64,000 nucleotides of DNA from Tupaia tana. Lineage: Eukaryota > Chordata > Mammalia > Scandentia > Tupaiidae. The stretch is taken from positions 1-64,000 of the forward strand of contig JAKSZU010000518.1 of assembly GCA_026018925.1 (NCBI GenBank), given 5' to 3'. This document shows positions 41,035-53,200 of the stretch, in pieces. Under the pieces are notes generated by a model. The model was given only the letters and a program-made list of their open reading frames with translations. It was not told the origin of the DNA and did no database searches. Made by a program: the position numbers and the translations under genes. Each line of letters begins with the position of its first letter. Positions within the stretch are counted from its first letter, which is position 1.

Positions 41035-41163
41035 AGAAGGTGGAGTCTGGGGCTTGGGGGTCTGGAAGTGGGGTGGGGGTCAGAGGTGACCCTCCCTCAG
41101 TGTCCCTTGCTGGCCAGAGGCTTGCAGGTGACGCTATTGCCTGCTGGCAGTCCAGGAAGGTCT
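41035..41163 (+). repeat. Half-unit 18 (129 bp), class A; last one in the window
   Basis: Has GGGCTTGGGG and the standard joint. The following class A unit has GTCTGGGTCCTGG, an extra G (GTGGGGGTGGGGG), CCCTCCTTCAG and GCAGGATACG. I find no further half-unit in the remaining 22.8 kb. Confidence 0.9.
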
Positions 41164-41372
41164 AGAAGGTGGAGTCTGGGTCCTGGGGGTCTGGAAGTGG
41201 GGGTGGGGGTCAGAGGTGACCCTCCTTCAGTGTCCCTTGCTGGCCAGAGACTTGCAGGATACGCTATTGCCTGCTGGCAGTCCAGGAAGGTCTGGGGGGA
41301 GAAGGAGGGCTAGGTGTTAAAAAGAGAATGCAGGGGGGTCAAGGGAAAAGAAAAGAGAAAAAAAAAAAAAAA

Positions 41373-43050
41373 AACCCCGCCTTAAGGCGATCCTGGCTAC
41401 CTACCTAGAAGGTGGAGTCTGGGGCCTGGGGGTCTGGAAGTGGGGTGGGGGTCAGAGGTGACCCTCCCTCAGTGTCCCTTGCTGGCCAGAGGCTTGCAGG
41501 TGACGCTATTGCCTGCTGGCAGTCCAGGAAGGTCTGGGGGGAGAAGGAGGGCTAGGAGTTAAAAAGAGAATGCAGGGGGGTCAAGGGAAAAGAAAAGAGA
41601 AAAAAAAAATAACCCGCATTAAGGCGATCCTGGCTACCTACCTAGAAGGTGGAGTCTGGGGCCTGGGGGTCTGGAAGTGGGGTGGGGGTCAGAGGTGAAC
41701 CTCCCTCAGTGTCCCTTGCTGGCCAGAGGCTTGCAGGTGACGCTATTGCCTGCTGGCAGTCCAGGAAGTTCTGGGGGGAGAAGGAGGGCTAGGTGTTAAA
41801 AAGAGAATGCAGGGGGGTCAAGGGAAGAGAAAAGAGAAAAAAAAAAAAAAAAACCTGCCTTAAGGCGATCCTGGCTACCTACCTAGAAGGTGGAGTCTGG
41901 GGCCTGGGGGTCTGGAAGTGGGGTGGGGGTCAGAGGTGACCCTCCCTAGTGTCCCTTGCTGGCCAGAGACTTGCAGGACACGCTATTGCCTGCTGGCAGG
42001 CCGGGAAGGTCTGGGCGGGAAGGAGGGCTAGGTGTTAAAAAGAGAATGCAGGGGGGTCAAGGGAAAAGAAAAGAGAAAAAAAAGAAAAAAACCCGCCTTA
42101 AGGTGATCCTGGCTACCTACCTAGAAGGTGGAGTCTGGGGCCTGGGGGTCTGGAAGTGGGGTGGGGGTCAGAGGTGACCCTCCCTCAGTGTCCCTTGCTG
42201 GCCAGAGGCTTGCAGGTGACGCTATTGCCTGCTGGCAGTCCAGGAAGGTCTGGGGGGAGAAGGAGGGCTAGGTGTTAAAAAGAGAATGCAGGGGGGTCAA
42301 GGGAAAAGAAAAGAGAAAAAAAAAAAAAACCCGCCTTAAGGCGATCCTGGCTACCTACCTAGAAGGTGGAGTCTGGGGCCTGGGGGTCTGGAAGTGGGGT
42401 GGGGGTCAGAGGTGACCCTCCCTCAGTGTCCCTTGCTGGCCAGAGACTTGCAGGACACGCTATTGCCTGCTGGCAGTCCAGGAATTTCTGGGGGGAGAAG
42501 GAGGGCTAGGTGTTAAAAAGAGAATGCAGGGGGGTCAAGGGAAAAGAAAAGAGAAAAAAAAAAAAAAAAAACCCGCCTTAAGGCGTTCCTGGCTACCTAC
42601 CTAGAAGGTGGAGTCTGGGGCTTGGGGGTCTGGAAGTGGGGTGGGGGTCAGAGGTGACCCTCCCTCAGTGTCCCTTGCTGGCCAGAGGCTTGCAGGTGAC
42701 GCTATTGCCTGCTGGCAGTCCAGGAAGGTCTGGGGGGATAAGGAGGGCTAGGTGTTAAAAAGAGAATGCAGGGGGGTCAAGGGAAAAGAAAAGAGAAAAA
42801 AAAAAAAAAACCCGCCCTAAGGCAATCCTGGCTACCTACCTAGAAGGTGGAGTCTGGGGCCTGGGGGTCTGGAAGTGGGGTGGGGGTCAGAGGTGACCCT
42901 CCCTCAGTGTCCCTTGCTGGCCAGAGGCTTGCAGGTGACGCTATTGCCTGCTGGCAGTCCAGGAAGGTCTGGGGGGAGAAGGAGGGCTAGGTGTTAAAAA
43001 GAGAATGCAGGGGGGTCAAGGGAAAAGAAAAGAGAAAAAAAAAAAAAAAA
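41373..43050 (+). repeat. 1.68 kb (seven-unit) tandem pair, first copy
   Basis: Markers are AACCCCGCC (41373), GCTAGGAGTT (41551), ATAACCCGCATT (41610), GTGAACCTCCC (41695), GGGAAGAGAAAAG (41823), the CCCTAG unit with GGCAGGCCGGGAAGG and GGGCGGGAAGG (41995-42024), GGAATTTCTGG (42481), GGCGTTCC (42583), GGGGATAAGG (42736) and CGCCCTAAGGCAATCC (42813). All recur 1,678-1,682 bp later. Confidence 0.9.
41885..42122 (+). repeat. Variant unit Z4
   Basis: Linked set with AAGGTGATCC plus GGCAGGCCGGGAAGG and GGGCGGGAAGG. It belongs to the first 1.68 kb copy and is preceded by CCTGCC and GTGAACCTCCC units, as Z3 is. Confidence 0.9.
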
Positions 43051-44730
43051 AACCCCGCCTTAAGGCGATCCTGGCTACCTACCTAGAAGGTGGAGTCTGG
43101 GGCCTGGGGGTCTGGAAGTGGGGTGGGGGTCAGAGGTGACCCTCCCTCAGTGTCCCTTGCTGGCCAGAGGCTTGCAGGTGACGCTATTGCCTGCTGGCAG
43201 TCCAGGAAGGTCTGGGGGGAGAAGGAGGGCTAGGAGTTAAAAAGAGAATGCAGGGGGGTCAAGGGAAAAGAAAAGAGAAAAAAAAAATAACCCGCATTAA
43301 GGCGATCCTGGCTACCTACCTAGAAGGTGGAGTCTGGGGCCTGGGGGTCTGGAAGTGGGGTGGGGGTCAGAGGTGAACCTCCCTCAGTGTCCCTTGCTGG
43401 CCAGAGGCTTGCAGGTGACGCTATTGCCTGCTGGCAGTCCAGGAAGTTCTGGGGGGAGAAGGAGGGCTAGGTGTTAAAAAGAGAATGCAGGGGGGTCAAG
43501 GGAAGAGAAAAGAGAAAAAAAAAAAAAAAAACCTGCCTTAAGGCGATCCTGGCTACCTACCTAGAAGGTGGAGTCTGGGGCCTGGGGGTCTGGAAGTGGG
43601 GTGGGGGTCAGAGGTGACCCTCCCTAGTGTCCCTTGCTGGCCAGAGACTTGCAGGACACGCTATTGCCTGCTGGCAGGCCGGGAAGGTCTGGGCGGGAAG
43701 GAGGGCTAGGTGTTAAAAAGAGAATGCAGGGGGGTCAAGGGAAAAGAAAAGAGAAAAAAAAGAAAAAAAACCCGCCTTAAGGTGATCCTGGCTACCTACC
43801 TAGAAGGTGGAGTCTGGGGCCTGGGGGTCTGGAAGTGGGGTGGGGGTCAGAGGTGACCCTCCCTCAGTGTCCCTTGCTGGCCAGAGGCTTGCAGGTGACG
43901 CTATTGCCTGCTGGCAGTCCAGGAAGGTCTGGGGGGAGAAGGAGGGCTAGGTGTTAAAAAGAGAATGCAGGGGGGTCAAGGGAAAAGAAAAGAGAAAAAA
44001 AAAAAAAAACCCGCCTTAAGGCGATCCTGGCTACCTACCTAGAAGGTGGAGTCTGGGGCCTGGGGGTCTGGAAGTGGGGTGGGGGTCAGAGGTGACCCTC
44101 CCTCAGTGTCCCTTGCTGGCCAGAGACTTGCAGGACACGCTATTGCCTGCTGGCAGTCCAGGAATTTCTGGGGGGAGAAGGAGGGCTAGGTGTTAAAAAG
44201 AGAATGCAGGGGGGTCAAGGGAAAAGAAAAGAGAAAAAAAAAAAAAAAAAAACCCGCCTTAAGGCGTTCCTGGCTACCTACCTAGAAGGTGGAGTCTGGG
44301 GCTTGGGGGTCTGGAAGTGGGGTGGGGGTCAGAGGTGACCCTCCCTCAGTGTCCCTTGCTGGCCAGAGGCTTGCAGGTGACGCTATTGCCTGCTGGCAGT
44401 CCAGGAAGGTCTGGGGGGATAAGGAGGGCTAGGTGTTAAAAAGAGAATGCAGGGGGGTCAAGGGAAAAGAAAAGAGAAAAAAAAAAAAAACCCGCCCTAA
44501 GGCAATCCTGGCTACCTACCTAGAAGGTGGAGTCTGGGGCCTGGGGGTCTGGAAGTGGGGTGGGGGTCAGAGGTGACCCTCCCTCAGTGTCCCTTGCTGG
44601 CCAGAGGCTTGCAGGTGACGCTATTGCCTGCTGGCAGTCCAGGAAGGTCTGGGGGGAGAAGGAGGGCTAGGTGTTAAAAAGAGAATGCAGGGGGGTCAAG
44701 GGAAAAGAAAAGAGAAAAAAAAAAAAAAAA
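43051..44730 (+). repeat. 1.68 kb (seven-unit) tandem pair, second copy
   Basis: Every marker of 41373-43050 recurs in order, including rare ones: GCTAGGAGTT (43229), GGCAGGCCGGGAAGG (43673), GGCGTTCC (44265), GGGGATAAGG (44416) and CGCCCTAAGGCAATCC (44493). By eye the copies differ essentially only in A-tract length. Few units in the window are this alike, so this is among the youngest duplications. Confidence 0.9.
43563..43801 (+). repeat. Variant unit Z5, copy of Z4
   Basis: Shares all of Z4's changes. The A-tract after the interrupting G is one A longer. It lies 1,678 bp after Z4 as part of the second 1.68 kb copy. Confidence 0.9.
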
Positions 44731-47700
44731 CGCTTTAAGGCGATCCTGGCTAACTACCTAGAAGGTGGAGTCTGGGGCCTGGGGGTCTGGAAGTGGGGTG
44801 GGGGTCAGAGGTGACCCTCCCTCAGTGTCCCTTGCTGGCCAGAGGCTTGCAGGTGACGCTATTGCCTGCTGGCAGTCCAGGAAGTTCTGGGGGGAGAAGG
44901 AGGGCTAGGTGTTAAAAAGAGAATGCAGGGGGGTCAAGGGAAAAGAAAAGAGAAAAAAAAAAAAAAAAACCGCCTTAAGGCGATCCTGGCTACCTACCTA
45001 GAAGGTGGAGTCTCGGGCCTGGGGGTCTGGAAGTGGGGTGGGGGTCAGAGGTGCACCTCCCTCAGTGTCCCTTGCTGGCCAGAGGCTTGCAGGTGACGCT
45101 ATTGCCTGCTGGCAGTCCAGGAAGGTCTGGGGGGAGAAGGAGGGCTAGGTGTTAAAAAGAGAATGCAGGGGGGTCAAGGGAAAAGAAAAGAGAAAAAAAA
45201 AAAAAACCCGCCTTAAGGCGATCCTGGCTACCTACCTAGAAGGTGGAGTCTGGGGCCTGGGGGTCTGGAAGTGGGGTGGGGGTCAGAGGTGACCCTCCCT
45301 TAGTGTCCCTTGCTGGCCAGAGGCTTGCAGGTGACGCTATTGCCTGCTGGCAGTCCAGGAAGGTCTGGGGGGAGAAGGAGGGCTAGGTGTTAAAAAGAGA
45401 ATGCAGGGGGGTCAAGGGAAAAGAAAAGAGGAAAAAAAAAAAAAAAACCCGCCTTAAGGCGATCCTGGCTACCTACCTAGAAGGTGGATTCTGGGGCCTG
45501 GGGGTCTGGAAGTGGGGTGGGGGTCAGAGGTGACCCTCCCTCAGTGTCCCTTGCTGGCCAGAGGCTTGCAGGTGACGCTATTGCCTGCTGGCAGTCCAGG
45601 AAGGTCTGGGGGGAGAAGGAGGGCTAGGTGTTAAAAAGAGAATGCAGGGCGGTCAAGGGAAAAGAAAAGAGAAAAAAAAAAAAAAAACCCGCCTTAAGGC
45701 GATCATGGCTACCTACCTAGAAGGTGGAGTCTGGGGCCTGGGGGTCTGGAAGTGGGGTGGGGGTCAGAGGTGACCCTCCCTCAGTGTCCCTTGCTGGCCA
45801 GAGGCTTGCAGGTGACGCTATTGCATGCTGGCAGTCCAGGAAGTTCTGGGGGGAGAAGGAGGGCTAGGTGTTAAAAAGAGAATGCAGGGGGGTCAAGGGA
45901 AAAGAAAAGAGAGAAAAAAAAAAAAAAACCTGCCTTAAGGCGATCCTGGCTACCTACCTAGAAGGTGGAGTCTGGGGCCTGGGGGTCTGGAAGTGGGGTG
46001 GGGGTCAGAGGTGACCCTCCCTCAGTGTCCCTTGCTGGCCAGAGACTTGCAGGACACGCTATTGCCTGCTGGCAGTCCAGGAAGGTCTGGGGGGAGAAGG
46101 AGGGCTAGGTGTTAAAAAGAGAATTCAGGGGGGTCAAGGGAAAAGAAAAGAGAAAAAAAAATAAACCCGCCTTAAGGCGATCCTGGCTACCTACCTAGAA
46201 GGTGGAGTCTGGGGCCTGGGGGTCTGGAAGTGGGGTGGGGGTCAGAGGTGACTCTCCCTCAGTGTCCCTTGCTGGCCAGAGGCTTGCAGTTGACGCTATT
46301 GCCTGCTGGCAGTCCAGGAAGGTCTGGGGGGAGAAGGAGGGCTAGGTGTTAAAAAGAGAATGCAGGGGGGTCAAGGGAAAAGAAAAGAGAAAAAAAAAAA
46401 AAACCCGCATTAAGGTGATCCTGGCTACCTACCTAGAAGGTGGAGTCTGGGGCCTGGGGGTCTGGAAGTGGGGTGGGGGTCAGAGGTGACACTCCATCAG
46501 TGTCCCTTGCTGGCCAGAGGCTTGCAGGTGACGCTATTGCCTGCTGGCAGTCCAGGAAGGTCTGGGGGGAGAAGGAGGGCTAGGTGTTAAAAAGAGAATG
46601 CAGGGGGGTCAAGGGAAAAGAAAAGAGAAAAAAAAAAAAAAACCCGCCTTAAGGCGATCCTGGCTACCTACCTAGAAGGTGGAGTCTGGGGCCTGGGGGT
46701 CTGGAAGTGGGGTGGGGGTCAGAGGTGACCCTCCCTCAGTGTCCCTTGCTGGCCAGAGGCTTGCAGGTGACGCTATTGCCTGCTGGCAGTCCAGGAAGGT
46801 CTGGGGGGAGAAGGAGGGCTAGGTGTTAAAAAGAGAATGCAGGGGGGTCAAGGGAAAAGAAAAGAGAAAAAAAAAAAAAAAACCCGCCTTAAGGCGATCC
46901 TGGCTACCTACCTAGAAGGTGGAGTCTGGGGCCTGGGGGTCTGGAAGTGGGGTGGGGGTCAGAGGTGACCCTCCCTCAGTGTCCCTTGCTGGCCAGAGGC
47001 TTGCAGGTGACGCTATTGCATGCTGGCAGTCCAGGAAGTTCTGGGGGGAGAAGGAGGGCTAGGTGTTAAAAAGAGAATGCAGGGGGGTCAAGGGAAAAGA
47101 AAAGAGAGAAAAAAAAAAAAAACCTGCCTTAAGGCGATCCTGGCTACCTACCTAGAAGGTGGAGTCTGGGGCCTGGGGGTCTGGAAGTGGGGTGGGGGTC
47201 AGAGGTGACCCTCCCTCAGTGTCCCTTGCTGGCCAGAGACTTGCAGGACACGCTATTGCCTGCTGGCAGTCCAGGAAGGTCTGGGGGGAGAAGGAGGGCT
47301 AGGTGTTAAAAAGAGAATTCAGGGGGGTCAAGGGAAAAGAAAAGAGAAAAAAAAAAAAAACCCGCCTTAAGGCGATCCTGGCTACCTACCTAGAAGGTGG
47401 AGTCTGGGGCCTGGGGGTCTGGAAGTGGGGTGGGGGTCAGAGGTGACTCTCCCTCAGTGTCCCTTGCTGGCCAGAGGCTTGCAGTTGACGCTATTGCCTG
47501 CTGGCAGTCCAGGAAGGTCTGGGGGGAGAAGGAGGGCTAGGTGTTAAAAAGAGAATGCAGGGGGGTCAAGGGAAAAGAAAAGAGAAAAAAAAAAAAACGC
47601 GCCTTAAGGTGATCCTGGCTACCTACCTAGAAGGTGGAGTCTGGGGCCTGGGGGTCTGGAAGTGGGGTGGGGGTCAGAGGTGACACTCCATCAGTGTCCC

Positions 47701-50200
47701 TTGCTGGCCAGAGGCTTGCAGGTGACGCTATTGCCTGCTGGCAGTCCAGGAAGGTCTGGGGGGAGAAGGAGGGCTAGGTGTTAAAAAGAGAATGCAGGGG
47801 GGTCAAGGGAAAAGAAAAGAGAAAAAAAAAAAAAAAAACCCGCCTTAAGGCGATCCTGGCTACCTACCTAGAAGGTGGAGTCTGGGGCCTGGGGGTCTGG
47901 AAGTGGGGTGGGGGTCAGAGGTGACCCTCCCTCAGTGTCCCTTGCTGGCCAGAGGCTTGCAGGTGACGCTATTGCCTGCTGGCAGTCCAGGAAGGTCTGG
48001 GGGGAGAAGGAGGGCTAGGTGTTAAAAAGAGAATGCAGGGGGGTCAAGGGAAAAGAAAAGAGAAAAAAAAAAAACCTGCCTTAAGGCGATCCTGGCTACC
48101 TACCTAGAAGGTGGAGTCTGGGGCCTGGGAGTCTGGAAGTGGGGTGGGGGTCAGAGGTGACCCTCCCTCAGTGTCCCTTGCTGGCCAGAGGCTTGCAGGT
48201 GACGCTATTGCCTGCTGGCAGTCCAGGAAGGTCTGGGGGGAGAAGGAGGGCTAGGTGTTAAAAAGAGAATGCAGGGGGGTCAAGGGAAAAGAAAAGAGAA
48301 AAAAAAAAAAACCCGCCTTAAGGCGATCCTGGCTACCTACCTAGAAGGTGGAGTCTGGGGCCTGGGGATCTGGAAGTGGGGTGGGGGTCAGAGGTGACCC
48401 TCCCTCAGTGTCCCTTGCTGGCCAGAGGCTTGCAGGTGACGCTATTGCCTGCTGGCAGTCCAGGAAGGTCTGGGGGGAGAAGGAGGGCTAGGTGTTAAAA
48501 AGAGAATGCAGGGGGGTCAAGGGAAAAGAAAAGAGAAAAAAAAAAAAACCCGCCTTAAGGCGATCCTGGCTACCTACCTAGAAGGTGGAGTCTGGGGCCT
48601 GGGGGTCTGGAAGTGGGGTGGGGGTCAGAGGTGACCCTCCCTCAGTGTCCCTTGCGGGCCAGAGGCTTGCAGGTGACGCTATTGCCTGCTGGCAGTCCAG
48701 GAAGGTCTGGGGGGAGAAGGAGGGCTAGGTGTTAAAAAGAGAATGCAGGGGGGTCAAGGGAAAAGAAAAGAGAAAAAAAAAAAAAAAAACCCGCCTTAAG
48801 GCGATCCTGGCTACCTACCTAGAAGGTGGAGTCTGGGGCCTGGGGGTCTGGAAGTGGGGTGGGGGTCAGAGGTGACCCTCCCTCAGTGTCCCTTGCTGGC
48901 CAGAGGCTTGCAGGTGACGCTATTGCCTGCTGGCAGTCCAGGAAGTTCTGGGGGGAGAAGGAGGGCTAGGTGTTAAAAAGAGAATGCAGGGGGGTCAAGG
49001 GAAAAGAAAAGAGAAAAAAAAAAAAAACCCGCCTTAAGGCGATCCTGGCTACCTACCTAGAAGGTGGAGTCTGGGGCCTGGGGGTCTGGAAGTGGGGTGG
49101 GGGTCAGAGGTGACCCTCCCTCAGTGTCCCTTGCTGGCCAGAGGCTTGCAGGTGACGCTATTGCCTGCTGGCAGTCCAGGAAGGTCTGGGGGGAGAAGGA
49201 GGGCTAGGTGTTAAAAAGAGAATGCAGGGGGGTCAAGGGAAAAGAAAAGAGAAAAAAAAATAAAAAACCCGCCTTAAGGCGATCCTGGCTACCTACCTAG
49301 AAGGTGGAGTCTGGGGCTTGGGGGTCTGGAAGTGGGGTGGGGGTCAGAGGTGACCCTCCCTCAGTGTCCCTTGCTGGCCAGAGGCTTGCAGGTGACGCTA
49401 TTGCCTGCTGGCAGTCCAGGAAGGTCTGGGGGGAGAAGGAGGGCTGGGTGTTAAAAAGAGAATGCGGGGGGGTCAAGGGAAAAGAAAAGAGAAAAAAAAA
49501 AAACCCGCCTTAAGGCGATCCTGGCTACCTACCTAGAAGGTGGAGTCTGGGGCCTGGGGATCTGGAAGTGGGGTGGGGGTCAGAGGTGACCATCCCTCAG
49601 TGTCCCTTGCAGGCCAGAGGCTTGCAGGTGACGCTATTGCCTGCTGGCAGTCCAGGAAGGTCTGGGGGGAGAAGGAGGGCTAGGTGTTAAAAAGAGAATG
49701 CAGGGGGGTGAAGGGAAAAGAAAAGAGAAAAAAAAAAAAAACCTGCCTTAAGGCGATCCTGGCTACCTACCTAGAAGGTGGAGTCTGGGGCCTGGGGGTC
49801 TGGAAGTGGGGTGGGGGTCAGAGGTGACCCTCCCTCAGTGTCCCTTGCTGGCCAGAGACTTGCAGGACACGCTATTGCCTGCTGGCAGTCCAGGAATTTC
49901 TGGGGGGAGAAGGAGGGCTAGGTGTTAAAAAGAGAATGCAGGGGCGTCAAGGGAAAAGAATAGAGAAAAAAAAAAAAAAAAACCCGCCTTAAGTCGATCC
50001 TGGCTACCTACCTAGAAGGTGGAGTCTGGGGCGTGGGGGTCTGGAAGTGGGGTGGGGGTCAGAGGTGACCCTCCCTCAGTGTCCCTTGCTGGCCAGAGGC
50101 TTGCAGGTGACGCTATTGCCTGCTGGCAGTCCAGGAAGGTCTGGGGGGAGAAGGAGGGCTAGGTGTTAAAAAGAGAATGCAGGGGGGTCAAGGGAAAAGA
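44731..50200 (+). repeat. Interleaved duplication family, first part
   Basis: The run TTGCATGCTGG, GAGAGAAAAA, GAGAATTCAGG, GCAGTTGACG and GACACTCCATCAG starts at 45821 and again at 47016, 1,195 bp (five units) apart. It is followed by CTGGGAGTCTGG (48127), GGGGATCTGG (48365), TTGCGGGCCAG (48652), a T-interrupted A-tract (49261), a GGCTGGGTG/ATGCGGGGG unit (49445) and GACCATCCC (49588). No half-unit occurs here. The opening units at 44731-45480 carry private joints such as AACGCTTTAAGG and GTGCACCTCCC. Confidence 0.82.
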
Positions 50201-53200
50201 AAAGAGAAAAAAAAAAAAAAACCCGCCTTAAGGCGATCCTGGCTACCTACCTAGAAGGTGGAGTCTGGGGCCTGGGGGTCTGGAAGTGGGGTGGGGGTCA
50301 GAGGTGACCCTCCCTCAGTGTCCCTTGCTGGCCAGAGGCTTGCAGGTGACGCTATTGCATGCTGGCAGTCCAGGAAGTTCTGGGGGGAGAAGGAGGGCTA
50401 GGTGTTAAAAAGAGAATGCAGGGGGGTCAAGGGAAAAGAAAAGAGAGAAAAAAAAAAAAAACCTGCCTTAAGGCGATCCTGGCTACCTACCTAGAAGGTG
50501 GAGTCTGGGGCCTGGGGGTCTGGAAGTGGGGTGGGGGTCAGAGGTGACCCTCCCTCAGTGTCCCTTGCTGGCCAGAGACTTGCAGGACACGCTATTGCCT
50601 GCTGGCAGTCCAGGAAGGTCTGGGGGGAGAAGGAGGGCTAGGTGTTAAAAAGAGAATTCAGGGGGGTCAAGGGAAAAGAAAAGAGAAAAAAAAAAAACCC
50701 GCCTTAAGGCGATCCTGGCTACCTACCTAGAAGGTGGAGTCTGGGGCCTGGGGGTCTGGAAGTGGGGTGGGGGTCAGAGGTGACTCTCCCTCAGTGTCCC
50801 TTGCTGGCCAGAGGCTTGCAGTTGACGCTATTGCCTGCTGGCAGTCCAGGAAGGTCTGGGGGGAGAAGGAGGGCTAGGTGTTAAAAAGAGAATGCAGGGG
50901 GGTCAAGGGAAAAGAAAAGAGAAAAAAAAAAAAAACCCGCCTTAAGGTGATCCTGGCTACCTACCTAGAAGGTGGAGTCTGGGGCCTGGGGGTCTGGAAG
51001 TGGGGTGGGGGTCAGAGGTGACACTCCATCAGTGTCCCTTGCTGGCCAGAGGCTTGCAGGTGACGCTATTGCCTGCTGGCAGTCCAGGAAGGTCTGGGGG
51101 GAGAAGGAGGGCTAGGTGTTAAAAAGAGAATGCAGGGGGGTCAAGGGAAAAGAAAAGAGAAAAAAAAAAAAAAAAACCCGCCTTAAGGCGATCCTGGCTA
51201 CCTACCTAGAAGGTGGAGTCTGGGGCCTGGGGGTCTGGAAGTGGGGTGGGGGTCAGAGGTGACCCTCCCTCAGTGTCCCTTGCTGGCCAGAGGCTTGCAG
51301 GTGACGCTATTGCCTGCTGGCAGTCCAGGAAGGTCTGGGGGGAGAAGGAGGGCTAGGTGTTAAAAAGAGAATGCAGGGGGGTCAAGGGAAAAGAAAAGAG
51401 AAAAAAAAAAAAACCTGCCTTAAGGCGATCCTGGCTACCTACCTAGAAGGTGGAGTCTGGGGCCTGGGAGTCTGGAAGTGGGGTGGGGGTCAGAGGTGAC
51501 CCTCCCTCAGTGTCCCTTGCTGGCCAGAGGCTTGCAGGTGACGCTATTGCCTGCTGGCAGTCCAGGAAGGTCTGGGGGGAGAAGGAGGGCTAGGTGTTAA
51601 AAAGAGAATGCAGGGGGGTCAAGGGAAAAGAAAAGAGAAAAAAAAAAAAACCCGCCTTAAGGCGATCCTGGCTACCTACCTAGAAGGTGGAGTCTGGGGC
51701 CTGGGGATCTGGAAGTGGGGTGGGGGTCAGAGGTGACCCTCCCTCAGTGTCCCTTGCTGGCCAGAGGCTTGCAGGTGACGCTATTGCCTGCTGGCAGTCC
51801 AGGAAGGTCTGGGGGGAGAAGGAGGGCTAGGTGTTAAAAAGAGAATGCAGGGGGGTCAAGGGAAAAGAAAAGAGAAAAAAAAAAAAAACCCGACTTAAGG
51901 CGATCCTGGCTACCTACCTAGAAGGTGGAGTCTGGGGCCTGGGGGTCTGGAAGTGGGGTGGGGGTCAGAGGTGACCCTCCCTCAGTGTCCCTTGCTGGCC
52001 AGAGGCTTGCAGGTGACGCTATTGCCTGCTGGCAGTCCAGGAAGGTCTGGGGGGAGAAGGAGGGCTAGGTGTTAAAAAGAGAATGCAGGGGGGTCAAGGG
52101 AAAAGAAAAGAGAAAAAAAAAAAAAAAAAACCCGCCTTAAGGCGATCCTGGCTACCTACCTAGAAGGTGGAGTCTGGGGCCTGGGGGTCTGGAAGTGGGG
52201 TGGGGGTCAGAGGTGACCCTCCCTCAGTGTCCCTTGCTGGCCAGAGGCTTGCAGGTGACGCTATTGCCTGCTGGCAGTCCAGGAAGGTCTGGGGGGAGAA
52301 GGAGGGCTAGGTGTTAAAAAGAGAATGCAGGGGGGTCAAGGGAAAAGAAAAGAGAAAAAAAAAAAAACCCGCCTTAAGGCGATCCTGGCTACCTACCTAG
52401 AAGGTGGAGTCTGGGGCCTGGGGGTCTGGAAGTGGGGTGGGGGTCAGAGGTGACCCTCCCTCAGTGTCCCTTGCTGGCCAGAGGCTTGCAGGTGACGCTA
52501 TTGCCTGCTGGCAGTCCAGGAAGTTCTGGGGGGAGAAGGAGGGCTAGGTGTTAAAAAGAGAATGCAGGGGGGTCAAGGGAAAAGAAAAGAGAAAAAAAAA
52601 AAAAAACCCGCCTTAAGGCGATCCTGGCTACCTACCTAGAAGGTGGAGTCTGGGGCCTGGGGGTCTGGAAGTGGGGTGGGGGTCAGAGGTGACCCTCCCT
52701 CAGTGTCCCTTGCTGGCCAGAGGCTTGCAGGTGACGCTATTGCCTGCTGGCAGTCCAGGAAGTTCTGGGGGGAGAAGGAGGGCTAGGTGTTAAAAAGAGA
52801 ATGCAGGGGGGTCAAGGGAAAAGAAAAGAGAAAAAAAAAAAAAAACCCGCCTTAAGGCGATCCTGGCTACCTACCTAGAAGGTGGAGTCTGGGGCCTGGG
52901 GGTCTGGAAGTGGGGTGGGGGTCAGAGGTGACCCTCCCTCAGTGTCCCTTGCGGGCCAGAGGCTTGCAGGTGACGCTATTGCCTGCTGGCAGTCCAGGAA
53001 GGTCTGGGGGGAGAAGGAGGGCTAGGTGTTAAAAAGAGAATGCAGGGGGGTCAAGGGAAAAGAAAAGAGAAAAAAAAAAAAAACCCGCCTTAAGGCGATC
53101 CTGGCTACCTACCTAGAAGGTGGAGTCTGGGGCCTGGGGGTCTGGAAGTGGGGTGGGGGTCAGAGGTGACCCTCCCTCAGTGTCCCTTGCTGGCCAGAGG

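Larger units (their letters stand above)
37801..41372 (+). repeat. Mixed units with half-units 17 and 18
   Basis: Contains the third CCCTAG/A8-G-A7 variant unit (38286). It has two units with GGACATGCT, GGAATTTCTGG and GGGGCGTCAAGG, about 1,081 bp apart (38860 and 39941), the spacing of four units plus one half-unit. A 4 bp loss in TCTGGGGGGAGGAGGG near 40930 is one of the few multi-base deletions in module B. No gene is present. Confidence 0.8.
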
